This document shows, piece by piece, positions 1 to 6,943 of a stretch of 36,553 nucleotides of DNA. The position numbers and the translations under genes were made by a program. The notes under the pieces were generated by a model, which worked only from the letters and a program-made list of their open reading frames with translations, searched no databases and was not told the DNA's origin. This DNA is from Oscillospiraceae bacterium (GTDB lineage: Bacteria; Bacillota; Clostridia; Oscillospirales; Ruminococcaceae), in NCBI GenBank assembly GCA_012729855.1, contig JAAYCI010000033.1:1-36553 (forward strand), read 5' to 3'. The number at the start of each line of letters is the position of its first letter. Position 1 is the first letter of the stretch.

Positions 1-581
1 ATCACCATAAAGCCCGCGTTGATCCAGGCGCCATGTTCTTTCGCTTTCTCGCGGAACCCGGTGATGGTCCCCTCCCGTTCGTTGATGTCCAGCACGCCAA
101 ACCGGCCGCCCGGCTGAATGGCCGACAGCGTAACGGTTTTACCGGACCTTTCATGAACTTCCATCAGCTTCGGCAAATCGATGTTGCTTACACCGTCGCC
201 ATAGGTCACATGGAAACGTTCCCCGTCCACAAACTGGCGTATACGCTTGAGCCGCCCGCCGGTTTGTGTGTGCAGGCCGGTGTCTATAATCGTCACTTTC
301 CATGGCTCCGCCACATTGTTGTGAACAATTATTTTGTTTCCCGACGTAAAATCAAACGTAATATCAGAACGGTGCAGGTAATAATCCGCAAAGTATTCTT
401 TGATGACATATCCCATATAACCGCAACAGATAATAAATTCATTAACCCCATAATACGAATAAAAGCGCAAAATATGCCAAAGTATCGGCGCGCCGCCAAT
501 TTCAATCATCGGCTTGGGTCGCAGATGGGACTCCTCGCTGATACGGGTACCAAAGCCGCCCGCAAGTATGACTGCTTTCAC
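1..581 (-). CDS. rfbF: Glucose-1-phosphate cytidylyltransferase, 5' part only
   Basis: This enzyme makes CDP-glucose from CTP and glucose 1-phosphate, the first step toward CDP-linked 3,6-dideoxyhexoses of surface polysaccharides. The reading frame begins MKAVILAGGFGTRISEES, the nucleotidyltransferase signature loop, followed by RPKPMIEIGG, WHILRFYSYYGVNEFIICCG and VTYGDGVSNID, all typical of RfbF. About 193 codons are present; the rest (family length about 255-260) lies beyond the window edge. The start is a GTG, chosen because an AAGAAGG ribosome site lies 9 bases upstream and translation from it enters the conserved motif at once. Base composition is more AT-rich than the central window. 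RfbF genes usually sit in a sugar-nucleotide cluster, which would lie to the left and cannot be seen here. Confidence 0.93.
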   Translation of the reverse strand, partial: MKAVILAGGFGTRISEESHLRPKPMIEIGGAPILWHILRFYSYYGVNEFIICCGYMGYVIKEYFADYYLHRSDITFDFTSGNKIIVHNNVAEPWKVTIIDTGLHTQTGGRLKRIRQFVDGERFHVTYGDGVSNIDLPKLMEVHERSGKTVTLSAIQPGGRFGVLDINEREGTITGFREKAKEHGAWINAGFMV

Positions 582-962
582 TTTTCACAACCTTCTTACT
601 TTATATGTAAATATATGCAGCAGCGGTCAGCCATCGCCGCCACGCTTCCGTGAAACTACTGTAAATAATTCAGATTCTTGCCCTGATACAAAGCATGCCT
701 CAGGTTGATATTTCGGCTTTCACGTTGCCGCGTGTGCCACCGTCCCCGCTGGCTTCGGCCACTTGTGCGGTTTTTCCCTCAAAAACAACTGCACAACATT
801 TTTTTGAATGTGAAACTGCGGAGCAGCAGAATGCTTTGCATAATAAATATCTTAGCATATCTGGGGATATTATGATATCCGCCCATATTAATAGTATCGT
901 TTCATCCGCTGATTTCTTTAGACCAACTATCATGAGTTTGCAGCGGTAAAGGGCATACAATA
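582..962. other. Intergenic region without a convincing gene
   Basis: About 380 bases upstream of rfbF. Frames of up to 86 codons are open on both strands here, but none has a good ribosome site or a domain I recognise. A perfect 6-bp palindrome with a 4-base spacer (GGATAT/ATATCC) lies at 865-880 and could be a regulator site. A weak minus-strand promoter for rfbF may be present, but I could not settle on one. Confidence 0.5.
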
Positions 963-1507
963 TTATAGCGCGGTTCCTTTCTTCGGCACGAACATCCCGG
1001 ACATGTCCACGCCCTCAAGCTCAAGCAGCGCCATTTTCATTTGAACCCCACCCGCAAAGCCTGTCAAACTGCCATTTGAGCCAACCACCCGGTGGCAGGG
1101 AATGATGATTGAAATGGGGTTATGGCCAACGGCACCGCCCACCGCCTGGCTGGACATGGTTTGCCTGCCCATCTTTCCGCCATCTTTTTTGCAATACCGC
1201 CGTAAGTCATCACTTCCCCATAGGGAATTTCACGCAGGATGCGCCATACCCCTTGCCGGAATTCGCCGCCTATGGGCGCAAGCGGCAACTCCGAAATCGC
1301 GGGCTTCTCCCCGGCAAAATATCTGTCCAGCCATTCCTTCGTTTTATCAAACAATGGAATGTTGTTTTTTTCCGCCATCGCTTCAGGTATGGTAGCCCCG
1401 TGGTACTTTTGCCCCTCCGTCCACAAGCCTACAAGGTTTTCCCCGTTGCCGTCGCAGGCCAGCGTGATGGCTCCGATGGGTGACTGATATATGGTTGAAT
1501 AATACAT
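963..1507 (-). pseudogene. ogt: Methylated-DNA--protein-cysteine methyltransferase, frameshifted
   Basis: Ogt-type proteins remove alkyl groups from O6-alkylguanine by transfer to their own cysteine. The gene starts at an ATG (1505-1507) 6 bases after an AAGGAGGG site and reads MYYSTIYQSPIGAITLACDG and on to [20 protein letters not shown]. Near 1173-1180 the frame breaks: the rest of the protein, [20 protein letters not shown] and the active-site motif [18 protein letters not shown], continues in another frame to the stop at 963-965. Adding one A to the AAA run just before the GATGGG on the minus strand would restore a protein of about 181 residues. All catalytic motifs survive, so this is a very recent lesion, a programmed slip, or a sequencing/assembly indel in a homopolymer. 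The gene follows the Ada/AlkA gene by only 13 bases. Confidence 0.88.
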
Positions 1508-1520
1508 CTGGTGTCCCTCC

Positions 1521-2981
1521 TTACAGTGTGTTCCAAAGGTTGACGGTAGCGTAACTGCGCCACGGCCGCCACGCCTCGGCCATTTGTAACATTTCTTTTG
1601 TGGTGTGGGGTGCAAGCGCCCTTTTTACCCCTGCGTCTGTTTCCAAAAATGCGTCCGGCCACTCCATAGCGCGCATGGCAATATACTGTGCCGTCCAGTT
1701 TCCAATGCCCTGTATGGACAGCAGCTTCTTTATTTCCTTTTCCGGCTGGGCGCACAAGTCAAAATCCAGCTCACCATCTGCCAGCAACCGCGCCAATGCG
1801 TGAATTGTTTTGGCCCGCGCCGCAATAACGCCAAGGGGGCCAAGGTGGTTTTCTATCGGCCCCTCCAGGGCAAGGATATCGGCGGGTGTTGGAAAAGCAT
1901 GGGTCAATCCCTCTACCCCGGTTTGAACCGGTTCGCCGAAAGCCTTTACCACCCGTGCCGCCAGGGTGCCTGCCGCCTTAACTGTAATTTGCTGGCCCAG
2001 CACCGCCCGCGCCGCCATTTCAAAGGCATCAAAGCACCCCGGCACGCGCGTTCCCAAAGTGCAAAGGCCGGGTCTTATATCGTTCATGGTTTGCAGCACT
2101 TCATAGATTGCGCCGGGCTCACAACACAAATCAAAAAGGTGGCGCACTCTTGCCAAAACCTGCGGAAGCACCGGTAAAAGCGTTTCGCTTACCGTAACGG
2201 AGAGCGCGTTCTTTCCCGGTTTATGGCCCACCCGTATCCAGCCGAAAATATACCTGCCTTTGGCATCTGTCAAACGCACAGTGCGGATATACTCGCCGTC
2301 TTTTATAACCTCAACTCCGGCAATTGCCCGCCCGGCAAGGAAGGCCAGCATATCGTCCCAATGGTAGGGAGGGCGATAGCCCAATGCCAGTGTAATATGG
2401 CTGCTCTGCCTTTTTTCCTGTGACATTCTTTTACGCAGCGCCGTGGGAGCAAGACTATAATGCTTTTTGAACAGGTCGTTGAAACGGCGCAGGCTGCCGA
2501 AGCCCGAAGCCATCGCCACATCCAAAACAGACAGGTTGGTATCTGTCAGCAGGTTTTTTGCAAGAAGCAAACGGCAGGTTTGCAGATACTGAACCGGCGA
2601 CACATTGTACTCCGTTGTAAAAACCCGCCGCAAATGCCGGCCAGTACATCCAAGCCGCCCGGCAATTTCTTCTAAGCTCTGGCCACTGCCACAGTTTTCT
2701 TCCAGCATTCGTGCTGCACGATATACCAAGCTGGCGGTTGCGTCAGTGGCAGAAGTGCCGGGAGCAAGCTCTGGCCTGCACAAAAGGCATGGGCGGTATC
2801 CGGCCTGCTCTGCTTCTGCGGCCGTCGGATAAAATGTACAGTTTTCAGGTTTGGGCCGCCTTGCCCTGCACACCGGGCGGCAATAGATGCCGGTTGATGA
2901 TATTCCCACAAAAAAACGTCCATCAAACCGCGTGTCCTTTGCCATAAAAGCGGCGTATAAGCCGCTGCTATTTTCAATCAC
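1521..2981 (-). CDS. alkA: Ada regulatory domain fused to AlkA 3-methyladenine DNA glycosylase II
   Basis: A 486-residue fusion that senses and repairs alkylation damage. Residues 1-75 are the Ada zinc domain, with the four ligands at C34, C38, C65 and C68; C34 corresponds to the methylphosphotriester-accepting cysteine of E. coli Ada. An AraC-type helix-turn-helix follows (about 85-185, SLEEIAGRLGCTGRHLRRVF). From about 195 comes the AlkA N-terminal domain, then the helix-hairpin-helix glycosylase region (ARAVLGQQITVKAAGTLA, IQGIGNWTAQYIAMRAMEWP), with catalytic aspartate D449 in LETDAGVK. The start is a GTG preceded by AAGGGGGG. Methylation of the Ada domain probably turns the protein into an activator of its own operon with ogt. 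The Ada Cys-methyltransferase half is absent and is supplied as the separate, now frameshifted, ogt. Confidence 0.95.
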   Translation of the reverse strand: MIENSSGLYAAFMAKDTRFDGRFFVGISSTGIYCRPVCRARRPKPENCTFYPTAAEAEQAGYRPCLLCRPELAPGTSATDATASLVYRAARMLEENCGSGQSLEEIAGRLGCTGRHLRRVFTTEYNVSPVQYLQTCRLLLAKNLLTDTNLSVLDVAMASGFGSLRRFNDLFKKHYSLAPTALRKRMSQEKRQSSHITLALGYRPPYHWDDMLAFLAGRAIAGVEVIKDGEYIRTVRLTDAKGRYIFGWIRVGHKPGKNALSVTVSETLLPVLPQVLARVRHLFDLCCEPGAIYEVLQTMNDIRPGLCTLGTRVPGCFDAFEMAARAVLGQQITVKAAGTLAARVVKAFGEPVQTGVEGLTHAFPTPADILALEGPIENHLGPLGVIAARAKTIHALARLLADGELDFDLCAQPEKEIKKLLSIQGIGNWTAQYIAMRAMEWPDAFLETDAGVKRALAPHTTKEMLQMAEAWRPWRSYATVNLWNTL

Positions 2982-3013
2982 TCTTCACGCCCCCCTTGCT
3001 TGATGCCGCCTTA

Positions 3014-3022
3014 ATTATACCA
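3014..3022 (-). promoter_or_regulatory. Extended -10 promoter of the Ada/AlkA-ogt operon
   Basis: On the minus strand the sequence TGGTATAAT (TATAAT with an extended TGn) lies about 33 bases upstream of the GTG start. No good -35 box is found at 16-18 bases, which fits a promoter that needs an activator such as methylated Ada. The activator dependence is inference. Confidence 0.55.
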
Positions 3023-3073
3023 TAGCCGGAATATAGTTCTCGCTATTTTCGGACATGCTTTTTATAATACACA

Positions 3074-3099
3074 AGAGCGCACTGAAAACAATGCGCTCT
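3074..3099. repeat. 8-bp inverted repeat at the edge of the integrase remnant
   Basis: AGAGCGCA at 3074-3081 and TGCGCTCT at 3092-3099, separated by 10 bases. It ends exactly where similarity to tyrosine recombinases begins. It could be a hairpin, a recombinase arm site or a scar of insertion. Confidence 0.5.
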
Positions 3100-3422
3100 C
3101 ACATGACTTGCGGTATAGTTGTGCTTCATGTCTTCTAGCTGCCGGGCATCAATTTAAAGAAATCCAAGTCCGGCTGAACCACAGCGACATATCTGTCACC
3201 GCAGATATTTACACCCAACGGTTATCGGGTTTTACTTTGGCACGCAGAAGCAGGAAGATATTGAGGGAAAAAAGTAGAGCAGACATTTTGAGCCACACCA
3301 AATGCGCCCAAACGCACCGAAAACGGCTTAAATCGAGTGCCATATATCAAATAAAATATCCCGCGACTTGCGCATTTTATGCGTTTCGTCGCGAGATTTT
3401 CTTGGTCCGAGTGGAATTATAG
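3099..3422 (+). pseudogene. C-terminal remnant of a tyrosine recombinase (phage/ICE integrase)
   Basis: Codons 3102-3221 read HDLRYSCASCLLAAGH, then FKEIQVRLNHSDISVTADIY, the C-terminal catalytic block of tyrosine integrases: HDLR (the H-x-x-R arginine), the later LNHSD histidine and the IY tyrosine. The usual HDLRHS is HDLRYS here. The roughly 300 residues that should precede this block are missing; upstream codons show no similarity, and an 8-bp inverted repeat marks the junction. After the tyrosine the frame stays open for about 65 codons with no family resemblance. There is no start codon with a ribosome site. It is a non-functional fragment of an element once integrated nearby. Confidence 0.8.
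3362..3393 (+). terminator. Two-tier hairpin after the integrase remnant
   Basis: Outer stem CGCGAC/GTCGCG and inner stem CGCAT/ATGCG form a strong hairpin, followed by AGATTTTCTT. Such hairpins commonly close integrase genes next to an attachment site. It works best as a plus-strand terminator. Confidence 0.5.
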
Positions 3423-3428
3423 GACTTG
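3403..3428. repeat. Partial copy of the tRNA-Pro 3' end (candidate decayed att site)
   Basis: TGGTCCGAGTG here is identical to the 3' end (CCA side) of the tRNA-Pro gene at 5145-5155 and in the same orientation. After 5 extra bases, the next 10 bases match tRNA positions 5156-5165 at 9 of 10. Integrases commonly recombine at tRNA 3' ends and leave such a duplicate at the far end of the element. The 5-base insertion means it is not a clean att core, so it is either decayed or derived from a related tRNA. Confidence 0.5.
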
Positions 3429-3502
3429 GCAAAACAACGGCACATCAAGTAAAAAAGACCGCTTGCGGGTAGTATTTCGCCCAAAATTAAACTTGGGAAC
3501 TC

Positions 3503-3537
3503 AAACACAGCCTTTCAGGACAAAGGGCTGTGTTTTT
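3503..3537 (+). terminator. Rho-independent terminator
   Basis: AAACACAGCC pairs with GGCTGTGTTT around a loop containing CCTTT/AAAGG, followed by a T run. It insulates the leader at 3557 from upstream transcription. Confidence 0.75.
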
Positions 3538-3568
3538 GTAATAGATACAGTATAGCAAAGGAGGAATA

Positions 3569-3598
3569 ATGCTACAACCCCCGCCGGGCCTGCTGTAA
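3569..3598 (+). CDS. Possible 9-residue leader peptide MLQPPPGLL
   Basis: An ideal ribosome site (AAAGGAGGA, 3557-3565) precedes a nine-codon frame, ATG CTA CAA CCC CCG CCG GGC CTG CTG TAA. Its last codons form the 5' arm of the hairpin at 3586-3608. Three consecutive proline codons and the overlap with a terminator-like stem are what a translational attenuator looks like. Very short frames arise by chance, so this rests on the quality of the ribosome site and the overlap. Confidence 0.4.
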   Translation: MLQPPPGLL

Positions 3599-3615
3599 AG
3601 CAAGGCCCTTTCTTT
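3586..3615 (+). promoter_or_regulatory. Terminator-like hairpin (candidate attenuator)
   Basis: GGGCCTGCT pairs with AGCAAGGCCC around a GTAA loop (one bulged A), then TTTCTTT. It lies between the short leader frame and the DUF3846 gene, so a ribosome on the leader would open the stem. Confidence 0.5.
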
Positions 3616-3641
3616 ATGCCCATTTTTAAGGAGTATCGCAT

Positions 3642-4058
3642 ATGAATGTGCTGATTGTAGAACCCGGTGTGGAACCATACGAGGCCGAAATTGACGGTAG
3701 CCTTGCGTCCATGCAGGCCATCGTCGGCGGGCGGATTGAAGCCGCCTACCCTTACGATGACCCCGTTGCCATTGTGTGCAACGACGAGGGCATGATGAAC
3801 GGCATGGAGCTGAACCGCAAAATCAGCTCCCATTCCGTTATCGCCGGGCCGTTCTTTGTGTGCGGGCTGGGCAAGGAAGATTTTGTTTCCCTGCCGCCTG
3901 ACCTAATGGAAAAGTACAAGGCAAAATTCCACGACGCGCACCAGTTTGCCATCATCAACGACAAGGTGATGGCGTTCCCCGTGCCGCCCCGCCCGCATGG
4001 GCCGGAGGGCGATTTGGGGCAGAAGCCCAAACCGACTAAAGGCCACGATGACCGATAA
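3642..4058 (+). CDS. DUF3846-type mobile-element protein
   Basis: A 138-residue soluble protein starting MNVLIVEPGVEPYEAEIDGS, with GGRIEAAYPYDDPVAIVCND, GMELNRKIS and VIAGPFFVCGLGKEDFVSLP. This pattern matches the DUF3846 family, usually found in conjugative elements and phages of Firmicutes; its function is unknown. The tail (about 110-138) is rich in proline, glycine and lysine. AAGGAG lies 9 bases before the ATG. It sits downstream of a leader with a small frame and hairpin, and upstream of a truncated small protein gene. With neighbours that are fragments of a transposase and a recombinase, it is best read as surviving cargo of a decayed integrative element. Confidence 0.72.
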   Translation: MNVLIVEPGVEPYEAEIDGSLASMQAIVGGRIEAAYPYDDPVAIVCNDEGMMNGMELNRKISSHSVIAGPFFVCGLGKEDFVSLPPDLMEKYKAKFHDAHQFAIINDKVMAFPVPPRPHGPEGDLGQKPKPTKGHDDR

Positions 4059-4073
4059 AGGAGGACGCGCCGA

Positions 4074-4316
4074 ATGGCAGAAACAGATGTGAAATCCCCC
4101 AAAACGCCGGAAATGAAACAGGCCCCGGCTGTGGACACCCAGGACAAGCCTACTTCGGGCCAAGTTGGCCCGGCTCCGGAAGTGGCCGATAAAAGCAAGA
4201 CCCCGCCCATTGCGGACAATGCGGTGCCGTTTGAAAAGGCCAAAAGGCTGCCCGTTTTATGCGCAGTGCGTGAGCAAAAAGCACAGCAAGCGTTGCCTGC
4301 GGGTGAACATTTTTGA
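4074..4316 (+). pseudogene. Mobile-element small protein, truncated by a transposase fragment
   Basis: A good AAAGGAGGA site lies 8 bases before ATG 4074, only 15 bases after the DUF3846 gene, so the two form an operon. The first ~53 residues (MAETDVKSPKTPEMKQAPAV...) are low-complexity, rich in K, P, T, A and D. From about 4241 the frame runs through DNA that encodes a transposase tail in another frame, so the last ~25 residues are junk and the stop at 4314-4316 is accidental. The original protein is not identifiable; proline-rich proteins of this kind follow DUF3846 genes in clostridial conjugative elements. Confidence 0.5.
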
Positions 4317-4533
4317 AAAGGCCATGCGGCAGAACCACGAAAAGGACGGCAGCCCACGGCACAAATACATCCTGAAGCTCCGCCAGATCTGGTGCGAGGG
4401 CAGTTTTGCCGCGCAAAAGCGAGGGCACAATCTCAAATACCTGTTCCGGCGCGGACTGGAGGCGGCGAGCGACCACTGCCTGCTATCCGCCACCGCCCTC
4501 AACCTCAAACGTATGGTCAAGTGCCTGGGATAG
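4243..4533 (+). pseudogene. Transposase C-terminal fragment (DDE type, IS1182-like)
   Basis: This frame reads KGCPFYAQCVSKKHSKRCLR, then LKLRQIWCEGSFAAQKRGHN, LFRRGLEAASDHCLLSATAL and NLKRMVK, ending in TAG. A CPxxxxC pair followed by a conserved E in a 'EGxF..QK..H' block, then RRGLEAA and NLKRM, is the C-terminal region of IS1182/DDE_Tnp_1_6-type transposases. The N-terminal three quarters, including the first catalytic aspartates, are absent. The fragment replaces the 3' end of the gene at 4074. Confidence 0.68.
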
Positions 4534-4581
4534 CTCCCGGGCGCTTGCTTTTTTGTGGCTGTTTTCTGAAAATCCCCTGCC

Positions 4582-5073
4582 ATGAGCTTCCTTCGCTTAA
4601 AAACATGGGGCTTTGTCAACAGTTCCATGTTGGCCCGATGTGGCGATTTGAACGCGCTTTTCACCAAAACCTATGAGGACAACGCCAGCGGCAAGCTCTC
4701 GGACGAGCGGTTTATGATGCTTTCCAAGCGGTACGATGATGAACAGCTTGCCCTCAAAAAGAAAGTCTCCGCCCTGCAAGCGGAGATTGACGAGGAAGAA
4801 AAGCACAAGCGCACAGCGGCCAGCTTCCTTCGGACGGTGCGGCGGTACACAGACATACAGGAGCTTACCCCGACCATCCTCAACGAGTTTGTGGAAAAAA
4901 TTGTTGTGCACCAAGCGCAGGGTGTGGGCAAGGGCAGAAGCCAACAGCTTGACATCTACTACAATTTCATCGGCAAACTTGACATGCCGGAGGTTGCCTG
5001 TCTGCCACAAAGCGTAACGGTAGACACCCGACAGGGCGTTGCGGTTGAGTACATCACACGCAAGGCCGGATAA
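4582..5073 (+). pseudogene. Large serine recombinase, C-terminal fragment
   Basis: From about residue 22 (position 4645) the frame reads DLNALFTKTYEDNASGKLSD, ERFMMLSKRYDDEQ, a coiled-coil-prone stretch (LALKKKVSALQAEIDEEEKH), then ILNEFVEKIVVHQ and QQLDIYYNFIG. This is the coiled coil and C-terminal DUF4368-like domain of TndX/Tn4451-type large serine recombinases. The resolvase catalytic domain with its serine and the zinc-ribbon part (about 400 residues) is missing. The first 21 codons do not belong to the family. No ribosome site precedes the ATG. It is a dead remnant of a second type of recombinase beside tRNA-Pro. Confidence 0.82.
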
Positions 5074-5108
5074 AACGAAAATAGGAGCAACCCAAAGGTT
5101 ACTCCTAT
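5072..5108 (-). terminator. Terminator of tRNA-Pro
   Basis: On the minus strand ATAGGAGTAACC pairs with GGTTGCTCCTAT (one G-U pair) around TTTG, followed by TTTCGTTTTA. It lies about 37 bases past the tRNA 3' end, and from the other side closes the recombinase remnant. Confidence 0.7.
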
Positions 5109-5113
5109 AAACG

Positions 5114-5140
5114 GAATGTTCAGTATCGTTATGAACATTC
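5114..5140. repeat. 8-bp inverted repeat beside the tRNA 3' end
   Basis: GAATGTTC at 5114-5121 and GAACATTC at 5133-5140, with 11 bases between. It lies 4 bases from the tRNA CCA end, a place where integrase binding sites are common, but it may simply be a processing hairpin. Confidence 0.45.
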
Positions 5141-5144
5141 GTCA

Positions 5145-5220
5145 TGGTCCGAGTGACAGGACTTGAACCTGCGGCCTCTTGACCCCCAGTCAAGCACGCT
5201 ACCAACTGCGCCACACCCGG
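5145..5220 (-). tRNA. tRNA-Pro (anticodon GGG)
   Basis: The 76-base sequence folds as a full cloverleaf: acceptor CCGGGTG with CACTCGG (one G-U), discriminator A and encoded CCA, D arm GCGC/GCGT with AGTTGGTA loop, anticodon stem CTTGA/TCAAG with loop CTGGGGG (anticodon GGG), and T arm GCAGG TTCAAGT CCTGT. It decodes CCC and CCU. It has its own consensus promoter (5262-5290) and terminator, and its 3' end appears to have served as an integration site. Confidence 0.96.
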
Positions 5221-5261
5221 ATATGTTGTTTTGCCGGCACGGCTGAGCGCCGGCAACCATT

Positions 5262-5290
5262 AGTATATTAAAATACTGCCTGCTTGTCAA
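5262..5290 (-). promoter_or_regulatory. Promoter of tRNA-Pro
   Basis: A perfect -35 TTGACA (5290-5285), exactly 17 bases, then TATACT (5267-5262). Transcription would start about 35 bases before the mature tRNA. Confidence 0.85.
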
Positions 5291-5384
5291 TGCTTTTACC
5301 TGGTAAAAGTGTTGGCACCACCATGGCCGGCTGTGCCCGCTGCGGCCACTACAACCAACGGCCGCATACCTGGCGCACCCGGTA

Positions 5385-5957
5385 TCACGTCCTGCCCGGC
5401 GTTTTGTAGAAATCGCAACTTACCAAATGGTCGTTCACCAGCCCGGCCGCCTGCATGAACGCGTAGCAGATGGTGGGCCCCACAAAGCGGAAGCCCCGCT
5501 TTTTCAGCGCCTTGCTCATCTGGGCGGCCGTCTCGTCAAACGCCGGCACGTCCTCTATCGTCTGCCAGGCGTTCTGCACCGGTGCGCCATCTACAAACTC
5601 CCATATGTACGCGTCAAAGCTGCCATATTCCCGCTGCACTTCCAAAAAAGCGCGCGCGTTGTCTACCAGCGCGTTTATTTTCGCCCGGTTGCGAATGACC
5701 CCAGGGTCCCCCAGCAGGGCGGCTTTTTTTGCGTCGTCATACTGCGCCACCTGCACCGGGTCAAACCCGCTGAACACTTCGCGCATATGCTCCCGCCGCT
5801 TCAAAATCAGGCTCCACGTCAGCCCCGCCTGCATCCCTTCCAATATCAGCAGTTCAAACAGCTTTTGGTCGTCGTGCTGGGGCACGCCCCACTCGTGGTC
5901 GTGGTACGTCTGGTCCAGCTCCCCCTTTGCCCAGGGGCAACGCCGTACGTCGGCCAT
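5385..5957 (-). CDS. tag: DNA-3-methyladenine glycosylase I
   Basis: Tag excises 3-methyladenine from alkylated DNA. The 190-residue protein starts MADVRRCPW and contains YHDHEWGVPQHDDQKLFELL, ILEGMQAGLTWSLILKRREH and GFRFVGPTICYAFMQAAGLV. The zinc 'snap' ligands C7, H19, H177 and C181 are all present, and E40 corresponds to the base-recognising glutamate of E. coli Tag. Length equals the family norm. The frame stays open upstream, but GGGAGG lies 7 bases before this ATG and similarity begins here. The gene stands alone and is a third alkylation-repair function after ada/alkA and ogt a few kilobases away. Confidence 0.95.
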   Translation of the reverse strand: MADVRRCPWAKGELDQTYHDHEWGVPQHDDQKLFELLILEGMQAGLTWSLILKRREHMREVFSGFDPVQVAQYDDAKKAALLGDPGVIRNRAKINALVDNARAFLEVQREYGSFDAYIWEFVDGAPVQNAWQTIEDVPAFDETAAQMSKALKKRGFRFVGPTICYAFMQAAGLVNDHLVSCDFYKTPGRT

Positions 5958-6235
5958 CGCCGTTCGCCTCCCTGCTTTTCTGCGCTGTGGCGTTGCCCAT
6001 TCGGCAGCATTTGCCACAGCGCCTTGTTTATAATGAACCCTGCTTACCCATTCTACCACGCCGGCCGGCCTGCGCACAAGCAATGGGCTGGTGTGCTGCA
6101 CCTGCGTTACATTTCAATAAAGTCTAAGCTGTTCCTCATCCGCTCCTCACATTGGCGGGCTAAGATAAAGGTGCGCCACCACACCCGCACACCCCACCTG
6201 GCCGGCGCCATTCCCCCGCAGAGGAGCTGACCTGC

Positions 6236-6943
6236 ATGGCCCAAACCGTGTTTGAACGGCACGAGAAGAAATTCGCGCTCTCCACCGGGCAGTTCCACGC
6301 CCTGAAAGCGCAGCTTGCCCCCCATATGCAGCCGGACGCCTACGGGCGCCACACCATTTGCTCGCTGTATTTTGACACCGAGGACTTTTGCGCCGCCCGC
6401 CGCCAGCTGGACAAACCCCGCTTCCGCGAAAAGCTTCGGCTGCGCAGCTACGGCGTGCCCACCACGGGCAGCACCGTCTATGTGGAGCTGAAAAAGAAGC
6501 TGAGCGGCGTCACCTACAAGCGCCGCGCCCCGCTGCCCTATGGCGAGGCCATCGGCTGGCTGGTGCATGGCGCCGCCCCGTCTGCCACCGGCCAGGTGAT
6601 AGGCGAGGTAGACTGGTTCATGAAAACCAATCAGCCCAAGCCCAAAGCCGTCATTAGCTACGACCGCATCGCCCTGCTGGGCCGCGAAGACGCCGAGCTG
6701 CGCGTCACCTTTGACGAAAACGTGCGCTGGCGCGATACCGGCCTTGACCTTGCCAAGGGCGTTTGGGGCAACCGCCTCATACCGCACGGCACCTTCCTCA
6801 TGGAAATAAAAACGCTGGGCGCCATCCCCTGCTGGTTGGCACATTTATTGTCCGGGCAGGACATCTACACCCAGTCCTTTTCCAAATACGGGAACGTTTA
6901 CCAAAACATTGCCTGTCAGGAGGGCATGCTTCATGCTGGATAG
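6236..6943 (+). CDS. VTC-domain polyphosphate polymerase family protein
   Basis: A 235-residue single-domain member of the VTC/triphosphate-tunnel family, which in yeast Vtc4 makes polyphosphate from ATP. Basic and acidic residues expected to line the tunnel are visible: FERHEKKF near the N terminus, YFDTED, EKLRLRSYG, VYVELKKK followed by YKRR, ISYDR, RVTFDENVRW, FLMEIK and SFSKYGNVYQ. Length matches bacterial single-domain members. GAGGAG precedes the ATG by 9 bases. The 3' end overlaps the start of the DUF4956 gene by 11 bases, and a carbohydrate-binding lipoprotein gene follows. This trio recurs in Firmicutes, often with CotH-kinase proteins; polymer synthesis near the membrane is inferred, not shown. 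Confidence 0.88.
   Translation: MAQTVFERHEKKFALSTGQFHALKAQLAPHMQPDAYGRHTICSLYFDTEDFCAARRQLDKPRFREKLRLRSYGVPTTGSTVYVELKKKLSGVTYKRRAPLPYGEAIGWLVHGAAPSATGQVIGEVDWFMKTNQPKPKAVISYDRIALLGREDAELRVTFDENVRWRDTGLDLAKGVWGNRLIPHGTFLMEIKTLGAIPCWLAHLLSGQDIYTQSFSKYGNVYQNIACQEGMLHAG

Noticed and set aside
700-960. 86-codon minus-strand frame upstream of rfbF
   Set aside because: No ribosome site, no recognisable domain, and an overlapping plus-strand frame of equal quality.
3099-3422. Intact 104-residue protein gene
   Set aside because: It lacks a proper start, and only the integrase catalytic tail is conserved, so it is treated as a remnant.
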